From assembly GCA_046484625.1 (NCBI GenBank), contig JAWOIO010000185.1, positions 1 to 17,809 of the forward strand: a stretch of 17,809 bases of DNA, given 5' to 3'. A model generated the notes under the pieces. That model did no database searches. It was not told the DNA's origin and saw nothing but the letters and a program-made list of their open reading frames with translations. Position numbers and translations under genes: made by a program. The stretch comes from DASUAO01 sp046484625 (GTDB taxonomy: Bacteria; Actinomycetota; Acidimicrobiia; IMCC26256; PALSA-555). Shown piece by piece: positions 1 to 7,135 of this stretch (position 1 is its first letter; each line of letters begins with the position of its first letter).

Positions 1-2960
1 TGCGCCTCCTCCGACCTCGTCTCGGGATCGAGCACTGGCTCCCCGCCGCGCTCTACGCGTTCGCCCCGTTCGCCGCGGTCTACCTGCTTCCGACGAACCT
101 CTTCGTGGGCCACGCGTTCGCACCGTGGTTCTTCGTCGCCTTCGTGCTGGGCGTTCGCGGCGATCGACCCTGGCGGTGGGCTGCTGTGTTCGCGCTGTTG
201 GTGTTCGTCCCCGGGAACATGAACTACCCGGCGCTGATGTTCGCCGCCCTCCCGATCGTCCCGGCCGCGCTCTATCTCGTCCTCGTGGAGCGCACGGTCA
301 CCTGGCGGCGGGTGTTGTCGTGGCTCGCGTCCGCCGCCGCGCTCACTCTCGTCGTCTCGGCGGCCGCGCTGGTGACGACCAACGCGGCGGCGGCCATCAA
401 CGAGGAGAACCTCGCGCTCACCGAGACGGTGGAGGAGATCTCCCGTCCGTCGTCGTGGCCGGAGTCGTTCCGCGGCCTCGGGCTCTGGCTCGCGTACTGG
501 GGGGACTCGCGCGGCGCGATCATGCCCCAGTTCGCCCGGTTCTTCTGGACCCCGGTGGTGCTCCTGACGTTCGCCGCGCCGCTCGCGGCGCTGGCCGTGC
601 TGTGGCGCTCCCGCTGGCGACCCCGCCTGCTGTTCGCCACCGTGATGCTCCTCGGGTTGGTCTTGATGGTGGGCGCGTACCCCCTCGACGACACCACGCC
701 GTACGGGCGCCTGCTGCTCTGGGGCTTCGACAACTTCCCGGGGTTCGTCGCGATCCGGAGCGGGCACAAGGCGGGGGTGATGGTCGCATTCGGCGTCGCC
801 GCCCTCGCCGCCGTCGGCGCGCTCGGCGCGCTGCGCGCGGTCGGACGCATCAGTGGGAGCCCCCGCCGGGTACGCGTCGTTCGGGTCGGCGTGCTGGCGA
901 CCATCGCGGTGGTCCTCGCCGCCGGGTCGTTCCCGTTCTGGACGGGACGCCTCTACTCACCCAACGAGGGTGCCGGTGCGATCCCCGAGTACTGGCAGGA
1001 GGCGGCCGACTGGCTCGACTCACGCCCCGGTGACGGTCGCGTCCTGGTCCTCCCCTCGACCGCGTATGGCGTGTACACGTGGGGCAACACCGGCGACGAC
1101 ATCCTCGAAGGGCTCATCACGCGGCCGACGATCTCACGGGGACTCCTGAGCCTGTGGTCGGGAACCGCCGAGGGCGCGAACGTGGTCGCCGCGCTCGACG
1201 ACTACGTCGGTTCGGGAACCTACGAGCCCGGCGTCCTCGGCCCGATCGCGGCGCGACTGGGCGTGCGCTACGTCCTCGTCCGGAACGACCTCGATTGGGC
1301 CACCACGCGGCGGCCGCGCCCCGCGGCGCTCGACACCCTCCGGGCGGATCCCGACCTCACCGCGGTGCGGGCCTTCGGGGCGCCCGGAGAACACGTCCGG
1401 TCCAACGGTCTCGACACCCCGAACGAGGCGTCGCTGCCCCCGATCGAGGTGTTCACGGTCGACGCGTTCGCCGGTCTGGCCCGCGCCGAGACCACGCCCC
1501 CGTTGCTCGTCTCCGGCGACGGCGACGCCTGGCCCGGCCTCGCACGCGGCGGGTACCTCGATCGGGACGGACCGATCCGCTATACCGGTGCGGCGACGAC
1601 CGACGAGTTGGCACGGCTCCTCGCCCGGGGTTCCTCCGTCGTGATCACCGACACCGATCGTCGGCGGGTGCGCAACATCCCCCTCTTCGACACGGTGGCG
1701 CGGAATTCGTACACGCTGGCCGCCGACGAGGAGCTCGACCGCCCGGCCCAGGACCTGTTCCCGGCCGCGGGGAGCCAGAGCCTCGCGTGGTATCGCGACG
1801 CGACGCGGATCTCGGCGTCCTCCTACGGCCGGCCACCGTTGCCGCAGGCCTATCTCCGGCCCAGTGCCGCCTTCGACCGCGATCCCGCGACGGCGTGGGA
1901 GGTCTACCCGGATTACGTCGACCCGGTGGGCGAGTGGATCCGCGTGGACCTGCGCCATGCCCGCCGCCTGTCATCGATCTCGCTCACCACGACGTCAGCG
2001 CCTCCTACCGACACGGCGCCCGACCCGATGGTCATCACAAAGCTTGACGTGGTCCTGTCCGACGGGACCGCGATCGACCTCGTTGTGGAGGACGGCGCCG
2101 CCCGCGCCGACCTGCCAGCTCGGCCGACGACGTCGGTCGAGGTGCGGATCGCCGCGGTCGCGGGCCGGGACCTCACCCCGGTCGGCCTCTCCGAGGTCGT
2201 GATCGACGACCTCGATCTGCGCGAAGTGGTGCAGCTACCCGACGACCTGGAGCGTCGGGCCGAGCGCAACCCGGAGCTCGCCGAGCTCCTGCGAGCTGCC
2301 CCCCTGTCGTTCCAGTTCTCCCGGCTCGACCCGGTCGACGACCTGCCGGTCGAACGCACCATCCGCCGCCGCTTCGGCGTCCTCGGGAGGCGCGACTTCG
2401 TGCTCCGGGCAACCGGACCGTTCGCCGCGAGCACCCTGTCCGACGAGTGCCAGGACCTCGGCATCGCCGTCGACGGCCGGCCGATCGAGGTGCGGGTCAG
2501 CGCGCCCACGGCGACCGCGGACGCGACCGCGACCGCGACCGGGTGCGAGCCGATCGACCTCGATCCCGGTGACCACATCCTCCGGGTCGCGTCGGACTCG
2601 CCGGTCCGCCGCGTCTGGCTGTCGAGTTCCGGTGCCGAATCGCCCGCCCCCACCGCACCGGCGCGGATTCGATCGGAACAGCACGGCCGCGCCGACTTCG
2701 AGGTGGACGTGACTGCCCCGACACCGGCGTACGTGATCTCCGGCGCCTCCTCCGATCCCGGTTGGAGCGCTTCCCGCGACGGCCGGGATGCCGGTCCCCA
2801 GGTGTCGCTCGACGGCCAGGCCGCGTGGCGGGTGCCGGCGGGTTCGCAGGTCCTTGTCGGGGAGCGCACCGACCAGGGGCGCTACGTGCTGGCGCTCCTG
2901 GTGAGCGGCGTCGGCGTGCTCGGCTGCCTCGTGCTCGTCGTACGGGGTCGGATCCGATGA
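1..2960 (+). CDS. AftD-like membrane arabinofuranosyltransferase, 3' part (partial)
   Basis: The frame is open from the left edge, so the start lies upstream; about 985 residues are visible. The first ATG-like positions inside the window (GTG 105) are not the true start. The N-terminal half has many hydrophobic helices (roughly bases 60-930), as in GT-C glycosyltransferases, and carries the stretch GFVAIRSGHKAG near base 740, which resembles alpha-(1->3)-arabinofuranosyltransferase (AftD, DUF3367) relatives. A long soluble part follows. Bases about 1860-2200 read like an F5/8-type C (discoidin) carbohydrate-binding domain (FDRDPATAWEV, GEWIRVDLRHARRLSSISL). One C-terminal helix (LALLVSGVGVLGCLVLVV) ends the protein. 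The family uses lipid-linked arabinose to build cell-wall polysaccharide outside the membrane; the exact sugar here is unknown. The stop overlaps the next start by ATGA. Confidence 0.7.
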   Translation, partial: RLLRPRLGIEHWLPAALYAFAPFAAVYLLPTNLFVGHAFAPWFFVAFVLGVRGDRPWRWAAVFALLVFVPGNMNYPALMFAALPIVPAALYLVLVERTVTWRRVLSWLASAAALTLVVSAAALVTTNAAAAINEENLALTETVEEISRPSSWPESFRGLGLWLAYWGDSRGAIMPQFARFFWTPVVLLTFAAPLAALAVLWRSRWRPRLLFATVMLLGLVLMVGAYPLDDTTPYGRLLLWGFDNFPGFVAIRSGHKAGVMVAFGVAALAAVGALGALRAVGRISGSPRRVRVVRVGVLATIAVVLAAGSFPFWTGRLYSPNEGAGAIPEYWQEAADWLDSRPGDGRVLVLPSTAYGVYTWGNTGDDILEGLITRPTISRGLLSLWSGTAEGANVVAALDDYVGSGTYEPGVLGPIAARLGVRYVLVRNDLDWATTRRPRPAALDTLRADPDLTAVRAFGAPGEHVRSNGLDTPNEASLPPIEVFTVDAFAGLARAETTPPLLVSGDGDAWPGLARGGYLDRDGPIRYTGAATTDELARLLARGSSVVITDTDRRRVRNIPLFDTVARNSYTLAADEELDRPAQDLFPAAGSQSLAWYRDATRISASSYGRPPLPQAYLRPSAAFDRDPATAWEVYPDYVDPVGEWIRVDLRHARRLSSISLTTTSAPPTDTAPDPMVITKLDVVLSDGTAIDLVVEDGAARADLPARPTTSVEVRIAAVAGRDLTPVGLSEVVIDDLDLREVVQLPDDLERRAERNPELAELLRAAPLSFQFSRLDPVDDLPVERTIRRRFGVLGRRDFVLRATGPFAASTLSDECQDLGIAVDGRPIEVRVSAPTATADATATATGCEPIDLDPGDHILRVASDSPVRRVWLSSSGAESPAPTAPARIRSEQHGRADFEVDVTAPTPAYVISGASSDPGWSASRDGRDAGPQVSLDGQAAWRVPAGSQVLVGERTDQGRYVLALLVSGVGVLGCLVLVVRGRIR
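2511..2540 (+). repeat. In-frame hexamer repeat (gcgacc) inside the AftD-like gene
   Basis: Five consecutive hexamers read gcgacc, gcggac, gcgacc, gcgacc, gcgacc. They encode an Ala-Thr/Asp run (ATADATATAT) in the C-terminal soluble part. Copy-number change would keep the frame. It is probably a flexible linker or loop. Confidence 0.7.
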
Positions 2961-3379
2961 GCGGCGCGACCCTGGACCGGTTCCGGATCAGTCGCAGGGA
3001 CCTCGTGGGGGCAGGTCTCGTCGTCGTGGTCGGGGCGGGCGTCGGCGGGCTGGTGGGCGGCGTCGCCGCGCTCGCAGGGCTCGGCCTGGCGAGGTGGCGA
3101 GGACCGCGTGCGCCCGCGGCCGCCGCGTTCGCCATGCTCGCGCTCGCCGCGCTGCTCTCGGTGCTCGAGGCCCCGGCGACCGGCCGTGCCGTCGACTACC
3201 TCTTCGACTTCGCGCTCGACCGCCCGGTCGCGTCCGACGCCGGCCTCGCTGCCGGGGTCCTCGCGTTCGTGTCGATCGTCCTCCTCGCACGCGCCGAACG
3301 CGCCCGCCCACCAGGGCCATCGGGAGAACCGGGGCCCGGAGACCCTCCACCGCCCGGCGGACAAGGCTCTGCCGACTAG
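2957..3379 (+). CDS. Small membrane protein (3 predicted helices), unknown function
   Basis: This 140-residue protein starts at ATG 2957, which overlaps the TGA of the glycosyltransferase gene (ATGA), so translational coupling is likely. It has an N-terminal cytosolic stub (MSGATLDRFRISRRD) and about three hydrophobic segments (residues ~15-46, ~50-71 and ~93-114). A charged, proline- and glycine-rich C-terminal tail follows. No catalytic motif is visible. The overlap suggests it works with the AftD-like enzyme, for example in cell-envelope polysaccharide assembly, but this is only an inference from position. Its TAG stop (3377-3379) also forms the first half of the apparent -10 box of the next gene. 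Confidence 0.75.
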   Translation: MSGATLDRFRISRRDLVGAGLVVVVGAGVGGLVGGVAALAGLGLARWRGPRAPAAAAFAMLALAALLSVLEAPATGRAVDYLFDFALDRPVASDAGLAAGVLAFVSIVLLARAERARPPGPSGEPGPGDPPPPGGQGSAD

Positions 3380-3382
3380 GTT
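3377..3382 (+). promoter_or_regulatory. Leaderless -10 box (TAGGTT) for the VOC gene
   Basis: TAGGTT fits the actinobacterial TANNNT -10 rule and lies 6 nt before GTG 3389, so the start codon would be at or next to +1. No Shine-Dalgarno sequence precedes the GTG. The TAG of the box is also the stop codon of the upstream gene. Confidence 0.5.
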
Positions 3383-3388
3383 TCGGGC

Positions 3389-3823
3389 GTGGCTACCGCG
3401 GGCGTGAACCCCAGCGCAAAGGGAAGCGGCGGCGGAGTGGCGAGCGGCGTCGGTTGGCTCCGCGGGATCGCGATCGACGCCGACGACATCGAGCTGCTCG
3501 CCGCGTTCTGGGGTTCGCTGCTCGGCGTGTCGATCGCCGAGCAGTTCGACGACTGGATCAGACTCGAGCCGGGGCGCGGTGGCGGGTACCTCGCGTTCCA
3601 ACCGCGCGAGGAGCCGAGCTCGGGCTTCCCGGTCCGACCCGACGTAGAGGTCGACGACCTCGACGCGGCCACCGCCCGCATCGAGCAGCTCGGGGGCCGC
3701 CTCGTCGACGTCGTCGACGAGAGCGAGGGCGACACCCACCACATCATGGCGGATCCGGAGGGCAACGAGTTCTGCTTGGTGAAGCCGTTCCCATCGGGCG
3801 GGAGCGCCTCGACCTCGTCGTGA
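3389..3823 (+). CDS. VOC-superfamily (glyoxalase-like) protein
   Basis: 144 residues starting at GTG 3389, a start supported by the TAGGTT box 6 nt upstream. After a Gly/Ser-rich N-terminus, one βαβββ half-module is seen (LRGIAIDADDIELLAAFWGSL, residues ~24-44). The second half reads DVEVDDLDAATARIEQLGGR and ends MADPEGNEFCLVKPF, the usual end of Glyoxalase_6/VOC domains. The family covers metal-dependent isomerases, dioxygenases, resistance proteins and non-enzymatic binders, so the substrate cannot be named. The stop codon overlaps the GTG of the Coq4-like gene (GTGA), so the two are probably made together. Confidence 0.8.
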   Translation: MATAGVNPSAKGSGGGVASGVGWLRGIAIDADDIELLAAFWGSLLGVSIAEQFDDWIRLEPGRGGGYLAFQPREEPSSGFPVRPDVEVDDLDAATARIEQLGGRLVDVVDESEGDTHHIMADPEGNEFCLVKPFPSGGSASTSS

Positions 3824-4824
3824 GTGGATCGATCGGCGGTCGCTGGCTGGACCTGCCGGAGCCGACCATCGGTGCCGTGCTCGGTGGTGTCACCGGTGCA
3901 CTGTCGGCGACCGCCGAAGGGCCCACGCCGTTGCAGTGGGACCTCCTCACTGCGGTCGCTCGCCATGTGCTCCAATCGTCGCTGGTGCCTCAGGATGTCC
4001 CCCGTCTGGCGCCGGATGAGCTCGCGGCCGCGGTCACGGATCCGGGCCACCGCGCGCTTGCCGTGCACCTGATGGTGACGCTCGAGCTGGCGCTGCACCC
4101 AGTGCCCGCAGAAATCGCGCGATCCGTCGGCCGGTACGCGCGTGCCGTCGACGTGGCCGAGCCGATGGTGGAGGCTGCCCGACGGTTCGCCGACCATCAG
4201 CTCGCGCTCATGTACCTCGACATCCAGCGGAGCTCGGAGTTCACCGAGCGGACGATCTCGGGGATCCGACACGGTCGTTTCCTCCGACTGCTGCGCAACA
4301 AGCTGGCCTACGAGAACGTGCTCCCCGACCGTCAGATCGCCGCGCGTTGGCGCGCGCTCGACTCATGCCCGGAAGGCAGCTGGGGGCGCGCCGTCGCCGC
4401 CTTCTACCACGAGCATCGGTTCCCGTATCCGGGGGAGCGTCGGGGCATCTCGGAGGTCGGAGCTCGGCACGACTGGGTGCACGTGCTCGCCGGGTACCCG
4501 CCCACGCCCGAAGGCGAGATCGACGTCTTCGCATTGATCGCCGCCGCGAGCCCCGATCCCCGGGGGTTCACACAGTTCGCGATGACGCTCGGCTTGTTCC
4601 AGAACGGCGCCATCCACCATGTCGCCGGCAAGCGCATCGTGATCGCCCGCACCGACACGCTTGCCGACCCGGGTGCGCCGGACCGCTGGGCCGACGCGCT
4701 CCGTCGTGGCGCCGCGTGCGCGGCCGACGTGCTGAACCTCGATCACTTCGCCTGGAAGGACATCGACCTCGAGGATGCCCGGTCGAGGCTGTCGCTCGGG
4801 TCGAAGCAGGTCCCCGACCCCTAG
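3820..4824 (+). CDS. Coq4-family protein (HDxxHx11E metal motif)
   Basis: 334 residues starting at GTG 3820, which overlaps the VOC stop (GTGA). The sequence HDWVHVLAGYPPTPEGE supplies H217, D218, H221 and E233, exactly the HDxxHx11E zinc-binding signature of Coq4. The preceding region (RRFADHQLALMYLDIQRS, RLLRNKLAYENVLP) also resembles Coq4. Eukaryotic COQ4 is needed for coenzyme Q biosynthesis and has been linked to oxidative decarboxylation of the quinone ring. Actinobacteria normally use menaquinone, so this protein probably acts on another lipid or isoprenoid-like substrate; that is inference. The gene ends in TAG 4822-4824, sharing CTAG with the convergent MFS gene. Confidence 0.8.
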   Translation: MSGSIGGRWLDLPEPTIGAVLGGVTGALSATAEGPTPLQWDLLTAVARHVLQSSLVPQDVPRLAPDELAAAVTDPGHRALAVHLMVTLELALHPVPAEIARSVGRYARAVDVAEPMVEAARRFADHQLALMYLDIQRSSEFTERTISGIRHGRFLRLLRNKLAYENVLPDRQIAARWRALDSCPEGSWGRAVAAFYHEHRFPYPGERRGISEVGARHDWVHVLAGYPPTPEGEIDVFALIAAASPDPRGFTQFAMTLGLFQNGAIHHVAGKRIVIARTDTLADPGAPDRWADALRRGAACAADVLNLDHFAWKDIDLEDARSRLSLGSKQVPDP

Positions 4825-6296
4825 CCGAGTCGCGCCCGCCTCGCCGCCGGGTGGGCGCGACCGAGCATCGCGATCACCACCCCCACGGCGCAGCATGCCG
4901 CGACTCCGAGCATCGTCGGCTCGAGCGCGTCGAGGAACGCCTGCCTGGTGCCCGTCACCGACTCGGCGTTGCGCTCGAGGAGTCGGAACGCGCTGCCGGC
5001 GACCGCCAGCCCGAATAGCGAGCCGGCCTGTCGCGCGCCCGACACCAGGCCGGCGGCGGCGCCCGCCGCCGCATCGTCGACCGCGTCGAGGGCGGTCGTG
5101 TTGGAGGCATCGAACGCGAACGCCTGCCCGAGTCCCGAGAGCGCCAGACCGCCCACGATGATCGCCACTCCCGTCCCCACGCCCACCAGACCCAGCACCA
5201 CGAACGACGCGGCGATGAGGATCATCCCTGCCGCCATCACCGTCGCGCCGCCGACACGGACCACGAGGCGCCCGGCGATCGGGGACCCGACGACGAGCGC
5301 CGCGGAGAGGCCCAGGAACACGAGTCCGGCTTCTGACGACGTGAGCCCCCGGACCGATTGGAGGTACAGGGTCATGAAGAACATGACGCACGCGAACGCG
5401 ATGTTCGCGATGAACGCGACCCCTGAGCTGGTGACGAACCGACGGTCCCGGAAGCTCCCGAGATCGATCAGGGGGGTCGGCGCGGTCCGTTCCCTGGCCA
5501 CGAAGAGGCCGAGCCCGACGACCGCTCCGACCGCGGCTCCGACCACGAGCGGCGCGTTCCACCCGAGGTCCGGGCCCTCGAGGAGCACGACGACGAGGGC
5601 TCCCACCCCCAACGTCATCAGCGCTGCACCTGTCCAGTCCATCGCGTCGGATCGTCCGGAGGCTCCGGCGCGCCCTGCAGGCGACGGCCCGGGGTCCCGC
5701 AGATCTCGCCGGACGAGGAACAGCAGGGCAGTCGCGGTCAGCGGGACCGCGACGACGAGGAACCATCGCCAGGACGCGACCTCGGTGACGACGCCGGCGA
5801 CGGGTGGTCCGAGTGCCGACCCGACCGCGCCGATCGCAGTCCAGGCCCCGATCGCGGGGCCCCGGGCCGAGTGGTCGGGGAACGCGTCGCTGACGATCGC
5901 CAACGTCGTCGCGGTGAGGATCGCGGCCCCGGCACCGGTGACACCCCGTGCCACGACGAGCAGGTCGATCGTCCCCGACAGCGCACTGACCACCGATCCG
6001 GCCGCGAAGACCGTGAGCCCGGCGATGCAGGTCCGGGTCCTCCCGAAGAGATCGGCCGCCCGCCCGGCGGGGATGAGCACCGTGGTCAGGGTCAGGAGAT
6101 AGGCCGTCGTCACCCATTGCAGCCCGCCGAGTGCGCCGCCGAGGTCACGACCGATCGCCGGCAACGCGACGTTGACGCCGAGGAAGTCGAGCGCAACCGC
6201 GAAGTTCGCGATGGACATCGCGACGAGCGTGGCGCGCTGGTTGCTCGTCCAGCGCGGGCCGCGCGTGCGACCGTGAGCGCGCCGACGTCGGGACAC
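4821..6296 (-). CDS. MFS drug exporter, DHA2 (14-helix) type
   Basis: 491 residues starting at GTG 6296. TACCGT (6308-6303) lies 6 nt upstream and supports a leaderless start. The N-terminal helix reads ANFAVALDFLGVNVALPAI (residues ~30-48), typical of EmrB/QacA-type proton antiporters. Motif A is GRAADLFGRTRT (~78-89) and the antiporter motif C region is GAVGSALGPPVAG (~156-168). Length and hydrophobic pattern fit 14 helices. Such proteins export toxic organic compounds using the proton gradient; the substrate cannot be predicted. No regulator gene adjoins it. Its TAG stop shares four bases (CTAG) with the stop of the convergent Coq4-like gene. Confidence 0.88.
   Translation of the reverse strand: MSRRRRAHGRTRGPRWTSNQRATLVAMSIANFAVALDFLGVNVALPAIGRDLGGALGGLQWVTTAYLLTLTTVLIPAGRAADLFGRTRTCIAGLTVFAAGSVVSALSGTIDLLVVARGVTGAGAAILTATTLAIVSDAFPDHSARGPAIGAWTAIGAVGSALGPPVAGVVTEVASWRWFLVVAVPLTATALLFLVRRDLRDPGPSPAGRAGASGRSDAMDWTGAALMTLGVGALVVVLLEGPDLGWNAPLVVGAAVGAVVGLGLFVARERTAPTPLIDLGSFRDRRFVTSSGVAFIANIAFACVMFFMTLYLQSVRGLTSSEAGLVFLGLSAALVVGSPIAGRLVVRVGGATVMAAGMILIAASFVVLGLVGVGTGVAIIVGGLALSGLGQAFAFDASNTTALDAVDDAAAGAAAGLVSGARQAGSLFGLAVAGSAFRLLERNAESVTGTRQAFLDALEPTMLGVAACCAVGVVIAMLGRAHPAARRARLG
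4829..4861 (+). terminator. Possible terminator hairpin after the Coq4-like gene
   Basis: A perfect 9 bp inverted repeat (GTCGCGCCC at 4829-4837, GGGCGCGAC at 4853-4861) with a 15-base loop begins 4 nt after the Coq4 stop. It lies inside the last codons of the convergent MFS gene. No T-tract follows, so it is only a candidate, and codon bias in GC-rich DNA can give such repeats by chance. Confidence 0.35.
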
Positions 6297-6302
6297 CGCG
6301 GG

Positions 6303-6308
6303 ACGGTA
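6303..6308 (-). promoter_or_regulatory. Leaderless -10 box (TACCGT) for the MFS exporter
   Basis: Read on the minus strand, TACCGT is followed by six bases (cccgcg) and then GTG. This fits a -10 box for transcription starting at the start codon. No Shine-Dalgarno sequence is present. Confidence 0.45.
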
Positions 6309-6427
6309 CCTGTCGCCGGCCGCGGGGCCGGGGATCCGCGGCGCGGACGTTCACGCGCGCCATCCTGGGGGCGACCCGCTCGTCAGGTCACGATCGACCG
6401 ACCGAGACCGTCCGAACGAGGAGCTCC

Positions 6428-6634
6428 GTGCCCGAGCAGCTCGACCTCACGCCGATCGAGATGGAGTGCATCCGCTGCCGGAAGCCGGAGGCGATGCGCT
6501 TCTACGGGATGTGCACGGCCTGCCGCGACGAGCTCTATGTCCGATTCGACGCCGAGGGGCGCACGATCGAGGTCGCCGACTACCAGCCGACGATGCACGT
6601 GACGCCGAACGCAGTCGCCCTCAAGGACGACTGA
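6428..6634 (+). CDS. Small zinc-ribbon-like protein, unknown function
   Basis: 68 residues starting at GTG 6428, with a good Shine-Dalgarno (gaggag) just upstream. The core is a pair of CxxC knuckles, CIRC (about residues 15-18) and CTAC (about 30-33), 11 residues apart, which would bind one zinc ion. The rest is acidic and polar (DELYVRFDAEGRTIEVADYQ) with no helix-turn-helix or enzyme motif. It may be a small nucleic-acid or protein adaptor; no function can be assigned. It faces a second small Cys/His protein across a tandem repeat. Confidence 0.7.
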   Translation: MPEQLDLTPIEMECIRCRKPEAMRFYGMCTACRDELYVRFDAEGRTIEVADYQPTMHVTPNAVALKDD

Positions 6635-6637
6635 GCC

Positions 6638-6679
6638 AGCGGGGGCCTACGAGCGGGGGTCTACGAGCGGGGGTCTACG
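6638..6679. repeat. Three tandem 14 bp repeats between convergent small genes
   Basis: The unit agcgggggYctacg occurs at 6638-6651, 6652-6665 and 6666-6679; copy 1 has c where copies 2 and 3 have t. The array fills the gap after the zinc-ribbon gene and runs over the stop codon of the minus-strand gene (TAG, 6677-6675). Read on the minus strand, each unit contains a TAG. Confidence 0.85.
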
Positions 6680-6845
6680 CCCAGGCGGCTTCGCCGGCGG
6701 CGATGCGGATGCGCTCGCGCGCGACCGGGGCGTGGGTGGAGCAGTAGACCTTGCCGCGCACGCGGGTCGCGGTGCAGGCAGGCATGACGCAGCCCTTGGC
6801 CTTGGTGGCTCGGGTCCGGGTGGTGGTGGTTCGGGTCTTGCTCAT
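6675..6845 (-). CDS. Small basic Cys/His-motif protein, unknown function
   Basis: 56 residues from ATG 6845, chosen over a TTG at 6920 because a purine-rich AGAGAG lies a few bases upstream. The N-terminus is very basic and Thr/Arg-rich (MSKTRTTTTRTRATKAKG). It is followed by CVMPACTATRVRGKVYCSTH, a C-x4-C-x10-C-x2-H cluster that could bind zinc. The C-terminal part is APVARERIRIAAGEAAWA. The basic tail suggests nucleic-acid contact, but this is inference. The stop codon sits in the last copy of the 14 bp tandem repeat. Confidence 0.6.
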   Translation of the reverse strand: MSKTRTTTTRTRATKAKGCVMPACTATRVRGKVYCSTHAPVARERIRIAAGEAAWA

Positions 6846-6981
6846 GGGGGCTCTCTTCAGTCTTCGGATCGCTTTGGGGGAAAGCGGTGGGAAACGGCGT
6901 GCATCCTGGCCGTCGGACAACTCGGGGGGAGCCGGACCGATCGGAGCAGGCGCACAAACGCCATTCCCCGAGGGATTCGGG

Positions 6982-6987
6982 AGTGTA
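6982..6987 (-). promoter_or_regulatory. Possible -10 box (TACACT) for the small Cys/His gene
   Basis: TACACT on the minus strand is a good TANNNT match about 137 bases before ATG 6845. No clear -35 was found at 16-18 bases. It is listed as the best promoter candidate in the gap. Confidence 0.3.
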
Positions 6988-7089
6988 GCCGATTACCGGC
7001 CTCGATGCACGATTGCTCCCGTCGGACACGTCGTGGGGCCGGATCTCGGCTCCGCGCCTCCTTACAACGTCGGCAGGTCCGCAGAGATT

Positions 7090-7125
7090 CCTGAGCGATC
7101 ACTCTCCCCGGTGCACCCGCTCAGG
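7090..7125 (-). terminator. Possible terminator hairpin after the quinone oxidoreductase gene
   Basis: An 8 bp perfect inverted repeat (CCTGAGCG 7090-7097, CGCTCAGG 7118-7125) lies 10 nt beyond the TAG stop at 7136. The 20-base loop contains the self-complementary ggtgcacc, which could fold as an inner hairpin. There is no T-tract. Confidence 0.35.
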
Positions 7126-7135
7126 GGCGGGAGGA

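Larger units (their letters stand above)
6846..7135. other. 290-base intergenic region, possible long leader
   Basis: No convincing gene is seen. On the minus strand a TACACT box at 6987-6982 could be the -10 of the small Cys/His gene, which would give it an untranslated leader of about 130 bases; no good -35 is visible. A minus-strand frame at 7102-6857 with a CRRC stretch has no start signal and is not called. The 7090-7125 inverted repeat lies at the right end. Confidence 0.4.

Noticed and set aside
3094..3819. Long N-terminal extension of the Coq4-like frame
   Set aside because: It is the Arg-rich shadow of the membrane protein and VOC genes; GTG 3820 overlapping the VOC stop is the natural start.
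6857..7102. Minus-strand 81-codon frame with a CRRC stretch
   Set aside because: No ribosome site or promoter at its start, Arg-rich shadow-like composition, and no recognisable domain.
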